A stretch of 64,000 nucleotides of DNA from Brugia malayi. Taxonomy: Eukaryota > Nematoda > Chromadorea > Rhabditida > Onchocercidae. This document shows positions 52,759 to 63,468 of this stretch, one piece after another (within the stretch, counting starts at the first letter, position 1; each line of letters starts with the position of its first letter). The notes under the pieces were generated by a model that worked only from the letters and a program-made list of their open reading frames with translations, had not been told where the DNA came from and made no database searches. The position numbers and the translations under genes are program-made. Location: positions 23,614,221-23,678,220 of the forward strand of contig NW_025062479.1 in assembly GCF_000002995.4 (NCBI RefSeq). Reading direction: 5' to 3'.

Positions 52759-53040
52759 CATAAAGTTTAAATGCAGCACATTGAGCTTTTTTCATCAATG
52801 GTCGTTCTCTGGTCCAAATTCGATGAACAAGTAAAATAGTTGTTCCAAATGCAAATAAACTGAATAATCCTGGTAGAAGTAGCACCAATATGAATAGTCC
52901 ACACTTAATTCAAAATTGTTTTTCTATTAAATTTAAAAAAAAAAAATTTAAAAAAAAATAAAATTTGAAATCAAATGAAATGAAATGAAATTTTTTTATG
53001 CCCAACAAATAATTTAATATTTTATAGTAAAACTAACCAT
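51663..53040 (-). CDS. Small single-pass membrane protein, family unknown
   Basis: Three exons in phase: 53038-53040 (only the start codon), 52754-52903, 51663-51740, giving 76 aa. The start-codon exon ends AAAATG|GTTAG; exon 2 begins after a GAATTAAG acceptor. The protein opens with a strongly hydrophobic ~28-residue span (CGLFILVLLLPGLFSLFAFG then TTILLV), then a basic HRIWTRERPLMKK stop-transfer segment. A cytosolic-looking tail follows, ending VEESKSKEG. The cluster of basic residues after the span suggests N-out/C-in topology. I do not recognise the family. Intron 2 is dominated by a minisatellite that copies the exon 2 donor. The tail exon and phases fit well, so I think the gene is real although no exon exceeds 150 bp. 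Confidence 0.72.
52235..52740 (-). repeat. 33-bp minisatellite copying a splice donor
   Basis: About 14 units of ~33-34 bp, plus-strand core TGAAAAACCTGATTTAAATT then TTAAAAAGTG. On the gene strand each unit contains AAATCAGGTTTTTC or AATTCAGGTTTTTC. Exon 2 of the host gene ends GATCAG|GTTTTTTT at 52754, so the array begins almost at the exon edge and repeats its donor. It creates Lys/Phe/Asn-rich spurious frames on the plus strand. Confidence 0.92.
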
Positions 53041-53880
53041 TTTAATTGCTAACAAAATTTTTTTTATTTTTTTGAAAAGAAAATAACAACAACAACCGTT
53101 TTTGAAAATAAATTTTTATTAATAGCAAAAATTTTTCTTTAATTTTATTTTTTTATCTTAAAAATTACAACAACAACAACAACAAAAAAAAAAAAGTTTA
53201 GTAATGTAAAAATTTACATATATCAGATAAAAAAAAAAAAAAAATCTTTTTTACATATATAATATTTGATACATTTAACATTTCTTTTTTTTTTTTTTTC
53301 TAGTAATTTTTAAAAGTTTTTAACTATTTAAATAATTTAAATAGCGAATATATTGTTTTCATTTGTAATAGTTTTAATAATTTACATTGTTTTTTTTTTT
53401 GTTTGTTTATCGGATAGATTTTAAATAATTAAACTTTTGTAAATTTTTTCTAAAAAAAAAAAATCGAATAGATTTTAAATAATTAATTCACAAATAATTC
53501 TCACTAATTTATTCATTAATCCAATTATAGAGACAGTTGGATAAATTTTTTTTAAAAAGTATTAAACTAAAATTACAAACAAATTTTACATTTTATAGGC
53601 AAAAAAAAAAAACTTAGAAATTTTATTAAACACATACGATAACATTAATTATGCCAAATTTTTTGTTTTTGTTTTGTTGTTGTTGTTGTCTTTTTTTTAT
53701 TTGTTTTTATTTGTTGTTTATTTTAACAAATTTTTATTTTTTTTTTTAAAATTTCTATTGCTTATATTTTAATTTTTACAGTTTTGCTTACTTGAAAATT
53801 GAAAATTCTCTCTGTCACACTCTTAAATAGATATTTAAAGCTACTGTCAAATTAGGCAACCATCAAATGCTATAGAAGAA

Positions 53881-53957
53881 GCCGGAACCGGAATTGAACC
53901 GGTATACAAAAGGACAACCAGGCTCCTCCGTATAAACCATTCCTGCTACCTAGCCGC
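53881..53957 (-). tRNA. tRNA-like sequence, probable pseudogene or tRNA-derived element
   Basis: On the minus strand there is a perfect B box GGTTCAATTCC inside a 5-bp T-arm (ACCGG, 7-nt loop, CCGGT). An A-box-like TAGCAGGAATGG lies at the expected side and distance. The outer strands pair only partly as an acceptor stem and no clean anticodon arm with a 7-nt loop is visible. Instead GGTTTATAC..AGGA pairs with TCCT..GTATACC. No isotype is proposed. Poly-A precedes it on this strand; no immediate T-run terminator is seen. Confidence 0.3.
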
Positions 53958-54539
53958 TTTTTTTTTTTTTTTTTTTTTTGTTATCCATTATATATATTTG
54001 TTAATTCTTCTTTTTAAAAAAAAAAAAATATTAATTAAATTCTTAATTAAATAATTTTATTAATCAAATTTTTTAAATATTAATTAAATATTGATTTTTC
54101 ATTTTTTTTTTTTGATTAAAATATTAATTTGCACTTTCAACTAATTTGCTACAATCAATGAAAAAGAATTAAGTAAAAAGCAAGTTTTATAATATTTTGA
54201 TTAAAGTACTGTTCAAAGTTTATTTGCCATAAAATTTTCAATATTTTGATCAAACAAATGTCACAAAATATTTTGCACTAATATTCTATCATCAAAGTTT
54301 GTAACATTTTTATAAAGTTTTTTTTTTGTTTACTCATAAAATGATCAATAATAGGTGCTGTGACAATAAAAAGTTGGGAAAAATTAGTGTTAAATGAAAC
54401 TTTTCTTGAATATCAATAATTTTTCTAAAATTAAAATTTATAGCATTTGGCAAAATTCTTATTCAAAAATTAATAAACAATGTGAATATCGATGAATTGC
54501 TAGATAATCCTATTTGAATTGATAATTAAACTTAAAATT

Positions 54540-54780
54540 AAACATTTTTTTTTTTCAAATTATTATAACAATTAAACATTAAGATATTTTCAAATTATTA
54601 TAACAATTAAACTTAAAATTGAACTGTTTTTTTTTTTTTTTTTAAATTGTTATAACAATTAAACATTAAGCTATTTTCAAATTGTTATAACAATTAAACT
54701 TAAAATTGAATTGTTTTTTTTTTTTTAATTGTTATAACAATTAAACTTGAAATTAAACTTTTTTTTCAAATTTATTATAA
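54540..54780. repeat. Tandem repeat TTGTTATAACAATTAAAC
   Basis: About five units of ~45-70 bp, each with TTATAACAATTAAACTTAAA or a close variant followed by a poly-T run. TTGTTATAACAA is itself palindromic. Confidence 0.75.
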
Positions 54781-55249
54781 AATTATCGATTTGAAAAGTA
54801 TAATCACACGTAATAGTGTAAAATCATGTATTTTTGATTCATTTAAAGTTTAAAAATGAATAAATGCAATGTATTTTTTATTTTTAAATAATTGCATGAG
54901 TAAAGGGTTAATAGAGAATTGATAAATAAGATAGTTAAAAAAGTTATCATAAATTATGAGTAGTTATTTAATTCAATTAGAAAAAAAAAAGTTATGTAAA
55001 AATTTAATTATTGTAAAAGTATGTCACAGAGATATATGATTAGCCATTAAATGCTTTGACAGTAATTCATGAACAAAATCTTTTGAAGAAATTAAATAAA
55101 TAAATAAGTAAATAAGTAAATAAACAATTAAGCGATGAGAAATTATTCAAACTGATCTTCATTTTAAATTATTTTTTCAAATTATTGTTAGTAGAGGTAG
55201 GTATATTATTAACTACTTACAATTACAATTATCAGTGGAATAATATATC

Positions 55250-55732
55250 AGTTCATTTATCACAATAATAATAATTATAATTAATAATAAATATGTAAAT
55301 AAATAAATAAATAAACAAACAGCGTTGTAAAAAATAAAAATTCCGATGTGCTATAGATATTAAAAATATAAAATCAACACATAGATATTAGACTAAGATA
55401 TATTATTACTACTATTTCATTGTTTATTACTATCATTATTATTATCATTATCATTATTACTATACTATTATTATAGTTATTATCACTATTATTATTATTA
55501 TTATTATTATCATCATTATTATTACTACACTATTATTATTATACTATTATTATTATACTATACTATCATTATAATTATACTATTATTATTATCATTATTA
55601 TTATTACTATACTATTATTATAGTTTTTATCACTATTATTATTATCACTATTATTATTATTATCATTATTATTACTACACTATTATTAATATACTATTAT
55701 TATTATTATACTATACTATCATTCTTATTTAC

Positions 55733-55781
<49 letters not shown>

Positions 55782-55785
55782 TGTT
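55250..55785. repeat. Long ATT/ATC-type microsatellite
   Basis: More than 500 bp of interrupted trinucleotide repeat (ATT, with ATC, ACT and ATA interruptions), cleanest at about 55730-55780. Non-coding. Confidence 0.9.
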
Positions 55786-56154
55786 TTATTTCATCTTCAT
55801 CCACACATCATAATTTAAAAAAAAATTATTTAAATTTTCATATAACTTTTAAAAGTCATTTTTCTCATTTCATTCTTTTCCAAATTATTGAAGAATCATT
55901 TTTCTTCTCGATCGATGATATAGCAAAAAGTTTAAAGTTAAATTATATAATCCTAACTTATTTAAAAAATCTTTTCAAAATACCAAATCTAACTGATTTC
56001 TCATCAAAATATATAAAAATTATTGAAAAAAAAAAATATATAAAAAAAATTTTAGCTAATTGTAAATAAAAGAATGGGTGAAAAAGTAAGGAATGGGTAA
56101 ATATTGGGAAGCGTAGGAGAAGGAATAGCTAAGAGTGAAGGAAAAGGATGCTTG

Positions 56155-56620
56155 TCTGCTCTAACCTGAAATGAAAGTTACTCAAAAATAGCATGTTTTT
56201 ACTCTAACCTGAAATGAAACTTGCTTAAAAAATAGCTTGTTTTTATTCTAACCTGAAATAAAAGTTACTTAAAAAATAGCATGTTTTTACTCTAACCTGA
56301 AATGAAAGTTACTTAAAAATAGCATGTTTTTACTCTAACCTGAAATAAAAGTTACTTAAAAATAGCTTGTTTACTCTAACCTGAAATGAAAGTTACTCAA
56401 AAATAGCATGTTTTTACTCTAACCTGAAATGAAAGTTACTTAAAAATAGCATGTTTTTACTCTAACCTGAAATAAAAGTTACTTAAAAATAGCTTGTTTA
56501 CTCTAACCTGAAATAAAAGTTACTTAAAAAATGGCATGTTTTTACTCTAACCTGAAATGAAAGTTACTTAAAAATAGCTTGTTTACTCTAACTGAAATGA
56601 AAGTTACTTAAAAATAAATG
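56155..56620 (-). repeat. 44-bp minisatellite with TTTCAG|GTTAGAGT
   Basis: About 11 units of ~40-45 bp, plus-strand core ACTCTAACCTGAAATGAAAG followed by TTACTTAAAAATAGC. On the minus strand nearly every unit reads CTTTCATTTCAGGTTAGAGT, a good 3' splice site abutting a donor-like GTTAGA. The last unit has lost one C in this junction. Confidence 0.92.
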
Positions 56621-56984
56621 AGCTAATAATAGAAGAATAGTAGATTAAAAGTATGACGAAAATTTTTCATATTGTTTTGGAAATTTCCTTAAATGAATCA
56701 ATTTCAGGTAGCAGAAATGTTAACTGATAGTGAAATTTATTTAGTCAAATTGATAATTATTAGTGTGAATTGTTCAAAAAAAAAGATGGATTAGGTTTTT
56801 TTTGAAGGATTTTGCTAAATTGAAAAATTTGATTATCAAATTTTTTTTTAAATTTTTATTCAATACATTGATATTCATTGTTGTCATCAATCAACTCAAT
56901 ATTGCAATGAAATTAAGAAAGAAAAGTGAATGATATATTATAATTGAGAGATAGTAAATAATGAAAAACATTAAAAATAATATT

Positions 56985-57722
56985 TTGTATTTAATAATCA
57001 AATAAGAATTGAAAATATTTAAAATTAATGAATAAAATTACAGTATCCTATCTTTTTTTTCTTAAATTAAATTTAAAATATGAAAGTTAAATGGGTAAAT
57101 TTTAAATGATTGCACTCGTTTTTTAATTTTTCGTTCAATATTTTTTTTTTTTTTCCATTTTCATTTCATTTTTTTATAAATGAGAAAGAAACAATAATCG
57201 AAGCAAATTGCTTTTGATTGATTTCTGTTTCATCTCAAAATAGTGTCAGCCATTCAAAAAAAAATTAAAACTATTAGTAAATGAATGAAATTTATTTCAA
57301 TGAAATCTATTTCATGATATAATAATTGACAGATAAATAACGAAATATATAATGAAAACATGAAAAATAATAATTTGTATTTAATAATCAAATAGGAATT
57401 GAAAAATAAGAATTAAAAATGATTGTTAATGATACAAATATACTTAATTGTGTTTTTCAAATTTATCTAATAAGCCAATAAGACACAAACAAAGAATGAA
57501 ATATGCATTTGTTGTTTAGTGTATTAATGACACAACCACCTAATTTCAATTTAGATTCATTTATAATTCAAAATCAATATTTTCACTTCCACCAAACAAT
57601 CATTTAAAATTTACCCATCTAACTTTCATATTTTACATTTAATTTAAGAAAAAAAAGGAATACTGTAATTTCATTAATTAATTTTAAATACTTTCAATTC
57701 TTGTTTGATTGTTAAATACGAA
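56985..57722. repeat. Inverted repeat, ~130-bp arms
   Basis: The left arm (about 56985-57115) and the reverse complement of the right arm (about 57590-57722) share ATTTAATAATCAAATAAGAA, AAAATTACAGTATCC, TATGAAAGTTAAATGGGTAA and TTTTAAATGATTG with small changes. A further direct partial copy (ATTTAATAATCAAATAGGAA) lies near 57380. No coding capacity. Confidence 0.75.
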
Positions 57723-58716
57723 ATATACTTTTGCTCCATTCTTCTTCTTCCATTCTCGAAAAGTAATACGGAATCATTGTCAAATAAAGATTAAAAGTTC
57801 GACAGGTAGAGAAGAGGAATCTCTTTAGCAGTCCACATGTTCATAAGATTTCAAATTGTAAGGATTTATGTGTTAGTTTCAAATAAAAGTGAAATGATTA
57901 TTTGATAGTTCAAACACTTTGAAACTTTAAAATTAACTAATAAAATTTAACAATTCCAATAAAAAAAATTAGTAAGAAAATTATATTTTTTATAACTTTC
58001 ATATAATAAGGAGAAAAGTGTGAAAGAAAGAAAATTATCAAAGAAAAAGTAATAAAATTGATGAAAAATGAAAAACAAAGAAGCAATTATTAAGCAATTG
58101 TAAATGATATTTTTGCCTATTGAAATACTAAATTAAAATGAAAAGTGGAAAGAACGAATTATTTCAGTGAGCGCCGCACATCGTCGATTATTACTTTCAT
58201 TTATAATTTGAGAATTACAAATTGGTACTAAAAAATTAGAACAGATTAATTAAGATGACAAAATGGCAGCTGTGCCATTTTAACTGCAAAAAATAGCTGT
58301 GAAATGTCCGAAGGTTATTTTTTAGTAAATTGTCTGAAGTCCATATGTTTCATCTTTGTTCGCTTTCTTGTTTCCATTCTAAATTATTTCGCATTTTCTT
58401 TTTCCTTCTTTCTTTCTTTCTTTCTTAACAAATGCAAATAGCATTAGAAAGAAATGAAAATTAGCAAAGCGACGTTTAACTTTTCATTTTCCTTTGTCAA
58501 ATTTAATTTTACAAATTCAAATTTCTCCAATATGCTCCACCCTAAATGATTACAATGCTATTTGCAACGGATAAATAACTGACTACACAGATGTTAGTAA
58601 TACTTTTCTTACAGCTATTAATATTTTGTTTAATTCTCGTATCATTTCACTTCCAAGCAACTTTTCCTGATTACTGCTTCCCGATAACCGGATGACATTC
58701 TCTAATCCGTCGTCTT

Positions 58717-58724
58717 TTCTCGAA
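58717..58724 (+). promoter_or_regulatory. Possible heat shock element
   Basis: TTCTCGAA, one inverted pair of HSF pentamers, about 250 bp before the second small HSP. Only two clear units, so weak. Confidence 0.25.
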
Positions 58725-58970
58725 TTTTTCAAATATTTATCCGTTCAGCATTTCATATTTACCACCTTCCATTTAAGATCCATACTCTTTTTTTGAAATT
58801 ATTGAAAATTTCAACGAAACAACTATTTGCCCCTATGTCACATTTGTCCGGTAGTGTCGTTGTTTCAGTCATTTTCGACACATATAAATCGAAATTAATG
58901 AAATTAAAAAATTCTTTCGGTATTTTCAACAAATTAAAAGCAATTGTTCCATTTTTAAGCATTGATACCA

Positions 58971-59471
58971 ATGACGACGATAAATGTTGAAATTTCGGAT
59001 AATTTAAAAAGGATTGACCAATGGGATTGGCCACTCAATAAGAATGACGGCAAAGTAAAAGTCGTTAACACAGCTGAAAAATTTGAAGTCGTTCTCGAAG
59101 CCGTGTATTTTCAACCGAACGATATCGAAGTATGTCGTCGTTCATTTGCACTTTTGATCGTTGCCTAAAATTTGTTACATTTGAAAGATCAAATAATTTT
59201 ATTAAATAATTTAAATCAATTTAGGGAATTCCACTCAAAAAATACTCCAACTATTGCTGAAAATAACCAATCATTCTGTGTTTAGGTTAAAGTAATCGGT
59301 GATCAGTTAGTTGTCCGATGCTTCAGAGAACCAAAAGAAGGAGAAATCGGTGAAATTAGACGAGAAATTAGTCGAAGCTACAATCTGCCCTCAGACATAG
59401 AAATTCAAACATTAAAATCGAGACTTACAACCAAAGGTCATCTTGTTATTACAGCCGACAAGAAAAAATAA
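58971..59471 (+). CDS. Small heat shock protein, HSP12 class
   Basis: Two exons in phase: 58971-59129 and 59286-59471 (114 aa). The start follows a TTTTTAAG acceptor 12 bases upstream. It is little more than an alpha-crystallin domain: an N-terminal arm ending DNLKRIDQWDWPLNKNDG, then KFEVVLEAVYFQPNDIEVKV, GDQLVVRCF, RREISRSYNLPSDIE (the conserved R-x-x-LP block), LKSRLTTKGHLVITA and a KKK end. There is no C-terminal I-x-I extension. This short form resembles the nematode 12-kDa small HSPs, which do not form large oligomers. It differs clearly from the 197-aa small HSP at the left end, so the two are not a recent duplication. Confidence 0.92.
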
Positions 59472-60219
59472 AGATTCCACTCGATCTTAACATTTGCATA
59501 TTTTCTAGACAGCAACTTAATTTGTCTTAATTGAGAGAGTTAAAATAATACTATTTAATTTGAATTTGTCAGGTATGTAAGAAATGTCATTGTAACCTAT
59601 CACAGATTAAGTAACTGAGGAAAGTAATATGTGACACACAAATGTCTGTCACATTAATTGTTACAGTTGTCACCTCAACTGGTGATAGTAGCGAACTTCT
59701 GATATGTAATAGATACACAGAAAAGTTTCTTGTTAAATGCTACTCATTTCTAATTTATCTACAAACTTTCTTCTTCCTTTATGTCTTTCATACTTTCATA
59801 TGCAAATATCTTTCAAATAAAACAGTCAAAACAGTAATTAGTATTTGCAATCGTATGGAAAAACCTATGAATTCAAGCATAAAGTTTGTCAATTTTGATG
59901 AAAAAGTTAGAAAATTAGACGCAAAGTTTAATTGTTCACGTCGAAATGAATTTTCAATAAATATGCGAAAGGCAGCAATCGATACACAATGAAGTAATTA
60001 GTGATAAATAATTCAATAGTTTTCAGTGCTATAATTTTAAAAGATGCCAAATTTTTATTAAAATCACAGAATAACCTTGAGAAGTAGTACAAATTAATTA
60101 AGTAGCATTAATTAGTGAAATGTAAGTGAAGAAAGGATGGAGATCTAGAAAAGATCAAAATACAAATAGATAAATTGAATGCATAAATAAAACAAATACG
60201 AGGAAGAAAAGAGAATTCT
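59472..60219. other. Gap between converging small HSP and EB1 genes
   Basis: An uninterrupted plus-strand frame (59642-59992, 116 aa, with a Phe/Leu-rich hydrophobic middle) is long for this composition but shows no recognisable motif and no nearby splice-supported start. Left unannotated. The rest is AT-rich 3'UTR-like sequence. Confidence 0.5.
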
Positions 60220-60740
60220 TCCTTTATAAACTTTTATAAACAAAAGTAATGGAAAAGTAAACACCTGATAAATCTCAATAAGTGATAATTAGTTAGGCAT
60301 GATAAGTGATAATAATAATAATCCTAGTAGAAATCACAAGTCAGTAACCAAACAAACGAAAGCAGTAATACAGCAAAGAAAGACAAATATGAATGATATT
60401 TAGTAAGTCAGTTAGTTAGTTTAACAAGGATTAAAGATCAGTTATAAATAAGTGAAATAATGATTGATCAAAACGAATTGATCTGTTCGTTCCTTTTTGC
60501 GCCATTTTGCTCGCCTATGTAATAGCTATCTTCTTGATTGCATTCCTGATCCGGGGCGACAAAATTTTCCTGAATGTAATGTAGCACAAACAGTAAAACA
60601 TTATTTTATATAAAGCGTGACACAGTGAATTACAACATTTTTCTCACGTTAATGACTTAAACTTGCAATCTACGTGAAAACTCCGTCAAAAAAAGAAACA
60701 AAAGAAATCAAATAATACAATGATAATGTATCATTTCTTC
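60220..60740. repeat. Left arm of large inverted repeat around EB1
   Basis: Matches the reverse complement of 63469-64000 over about 520 bp. It includes the last intron's 3' half, the last EB1 exon (60468-60569) and its 3' flank. The last exon appears identical in both arms; the differences I see are in the intron, in a TAA/ATT microsatellite and single bases of the 3' flank. Confidence 0.95.
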
Positions 60741-62908
60741 CTCAGTAATTCGAATTTCATAAGAAGTTTCATTAAGTCATATTTGAAAGATCAAAAAGAT
60801 GACTACCTGTGTCTCGTATAAAATTGCCATGATTTCTTCGCGCGGAATAACAGAGCTACCCTGAGCATTCTGACAAAGCAATTTAATTTTTCGCACCTTG
60901 TCGTGATAAAAATGTCTTTGATTACGAAGTATTCTTACATTCTCCTTTAATTCCTGAATCTGAAAAGATCTGCCGTAAAGACAACTAAAACTTTAGCCAA
61001 ATTAGGAACGTTTACAAATAAATTATGCAACGAAGAAGAGAAGAGTGATTATTGCCTCACATCGGAGATCTGTTTTAGCACAAGTAAATATAACACTAAA
61101 TATAGGTCACGTTTAATTATAGTTACGCTGGTAATTCTTTTCTTAATCATCAATTGAAAAATCAGCAGAACTTACCATCAGTTCATATTCACGTTGCAGA
61201 GTGATGGTATTTGGAATTTCAGCTGCAATGTTTCGACCAGAACTACATGGCTCTCCTGAAAATTATCAATGAATTTAAAAAAGATTAAGAAATATATAAA
61301 ACTCTACATCATAGCACAAGAAAAGTTAATATTGCTAAATTTAAAATGTAATAAATTAAAATTTACTTCTCGTTGATGTGGCAAAAGAATTATTTCTGGC
61401 AATCTTATGAGCTTTTGATGGAACTGGTCGGGATGATGCTGTCCAACTTGCCGGAAGTGGCTAAAAACATAAAAAATTCATAAATCTAAGAATAGCAACA
61501 ATCACGCGTATAGGAACAATGTTCATAATAACACTGCCAGTTTTGGTAAACTAATGAGAAAATCAGATAACAAACTTCGTTATTTCTAGCTCGCAATGCG
61601 TCATACTGACGACCGTCATAATTCGCATCAAAAAATTTCTTAAACCATTGCAAAAATTCAAAATTGTCCTGGAATTTACATCGCAGCAAACGTTCCACTG
61701 GTACTCCCTGAAGTCATTTTTGATATCTGAATATGTAAAAATGAACTGAAAATTTAGAAGATTAAAAAACATAATGCCATGGCTTTTTCTTAATTGAATA
61801 TTACTACAAAGATAAAAAAAAAGATTTGTTAATTGAATATAATTATAGAAATGGAAAAAAAAAGTTGAAACGTAAAGAATGATCAAAAATAAATGACATA
61901 ACAAATGAATTAAGGGAATGCCTCATCGTTTCATTCAAACCTTTCAATATCAAAAAAAAAAAAAGAACATGAATTAATGACTTTTATGCCATATTTTGTA
62001 TTTAGGATCAAGATTTAGAATCCTTTTTCAATACACCTTATCGATCATTCAAGAAATGAAGTGAGATACTGATAGTAAATCAATCCTTCTATTTTTGTTT
62101 CATCATCTTTATTATTCAATTCCTTCTACCATTTTTCTATATGAGAAATATTACAATAAAAACTACAGCCTAGTTTTTCTGAACCCCGTCCAACCATTCA
62201 ACCATTAGTAGCAAAAACAATAAACATAGAGAAAAAAAAATTAATGAAATATTAAATCAACTGGAAACCATCCATAAATAATACACTAGTGTTATCATTG
62301 TGAAAAAGAACGAGAAACATGATATTAAATTTACATTTACCTTTTTAACTCCTAATTCCTTCCAAACTGTTTGCAGCATACGCCAATTATTGATCCAATC
62401 AACTTCATTTCGCGAATTCCACTTCACTTTTTTCAAAGAAATTTTTCCTGGGAAAAGCAATTCTGTTAGCTGACAATAAGCAGCACCCGAAGACAACTCC
62501 TCAATGCGTGTGAAATTAGCCTATAAAGAAAGTAAGAAATTGTGAACATGGAACCATATAAACAAAAAAAAAAAAAGTGAAATTCTATAAATACATCTAT
62601 CAAAATGTTCTTTATCAAAAAATATTTCCGGATAGTTCATCTCCTAACAGCTATAACATTTCATGCCGAAGACTGCCGGACAAAAGTTACAATTTTCTCA
62701 GTTAATTCGATTGCTGCAATTTGTTGAGCATTTAGCATATAAATCATTTAATCGAATAAAAAATCAATAAATTTTCATCTCCGTTTAAATCAAAAAAAAT
62801 TTCGGTAAATATTGTCATTACCCGTAAAAAATTATTGACAAACGCTAAAAGCTCATTTCTTGAACATTGTTCGAGTGTTGCTGATGTTGCATACACATTT
62901 ACAACCAT
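60468..62908 (-). CDS. EB1-family microtubule plus-end binding protein
   Basis: Tracks growing microtubule ends and recruits other tip proteins. Seven exons in phase: 62822-62908, 62341-62520, 61576-61707, 61367-61460, 61176-61255, 60807-60959, 60468-60569 (275 aa, normal size). The N-terminal calponin-homology domain (~10-130) contains [20 protein letters not shown] and the family hallmark [21 protein letters not shown] basic Ser/Pro linker ([19 protein letters not shown]) follows. Then comes the EBH coiled coil, [20 protein letters not shown], ending [15 protein letters not shown]. The tail is acidic but ends [12 protein letters not shown] rather than the EEY/F motif that binds CAP-Gly domains in vertebrate EB1. 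A TTTTAG acceptor lies ~18 bp upstream of the start. The last exon sits in an inverted repeat. C. elegans ebp-1/ebp-2/ebp-3 are the counterparts; which one is unresolved. Confidence 0.95.
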
Positions 62909-63468
62909 TGCAATGGTCAAATTGCTAAAATTGCATCAAAAATAATTAATGACAAATAAAATAAATAAAATAATATAACTTGAAAAAATTTTTTCAATTT
63001 TAAGATTAAATAAAATTAAGCAAAATGAAATTCTGACGAAAAGAATGATACTTGATGCATAGAAAAGCTTAACATTAAACTATTAATTATCAGATTTAAT
63101 TTCTCAAAATTAAATATAAAACAAAGATTAAACTCATTTATAAATTTTCATTATCAAATTCAAAGGTTAAACTTATACCCACCGCTAATTCTACCCGAAA
63201 TAAACCGAACAATGACAAAAGCAACGAATGAATACAAAAGTATGAACCAATCGCATTAATAAATTAAACGGATCAATTCACGGCCGAATTATTGGTCGTA
63301 CACTTCCATAGCGCTACCCGCAACATTTTCAATTTTTCTCTCTCTCTCCCTTTCTTTCCCTCTCTCTCTCTCTTTCCCTTCTCGATTTCAAATTAATTTT
63401 CATATGCTAATTTTGTAACAAAACAAACTTTCCTGTCTATGCCATTTATAAATAATTATTTAAAAAAA
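62909..63468. other. Upstream region of EB1
   Basis: AT-rich, with a TC-rich run at about 63335-63375 (CTCTCTCTCCCTTTCTTTCC). No gene. EB1 promoter presumably lies here, directly abutting the right inverted-repeat arm. Confidence 0.55.

Larger units (their letters stand above)
53041..58970. other. Large divergent intergenic region
   Basis: About 5.9 kb without a recognisable coding exon. It contains the tRNA-like locus, a TTGTTATAACAATTAAAC repeat (54540-54780), a long ATT/ATC microsatellite (55250-55785), a 44-bp minisatellite (56155-56620) and a set of related direct and inverted repeats (56930-57722). Flanking genes read outward. Confidence 0.6.

Noticed and set aside
52218..52834. Lys/Phe-rich frames with NFKKCFEKP repeats
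   Set aside because: Plus-strand shadow of the minisatellite in an intron of the minus-strand membrane gene.
58759..59034. 91-aa antisense frame over the second small HSP
   Set aside because: Shadow of the coding strand; the plus-strand alpha-crystallin domain is clear.
59642..59992. 116-aa open frame downstream of the second small HSP
   Set aside because: No motif, hydrophobic low-complexity centre, no splice or start context; likely chance, though long for this composition.
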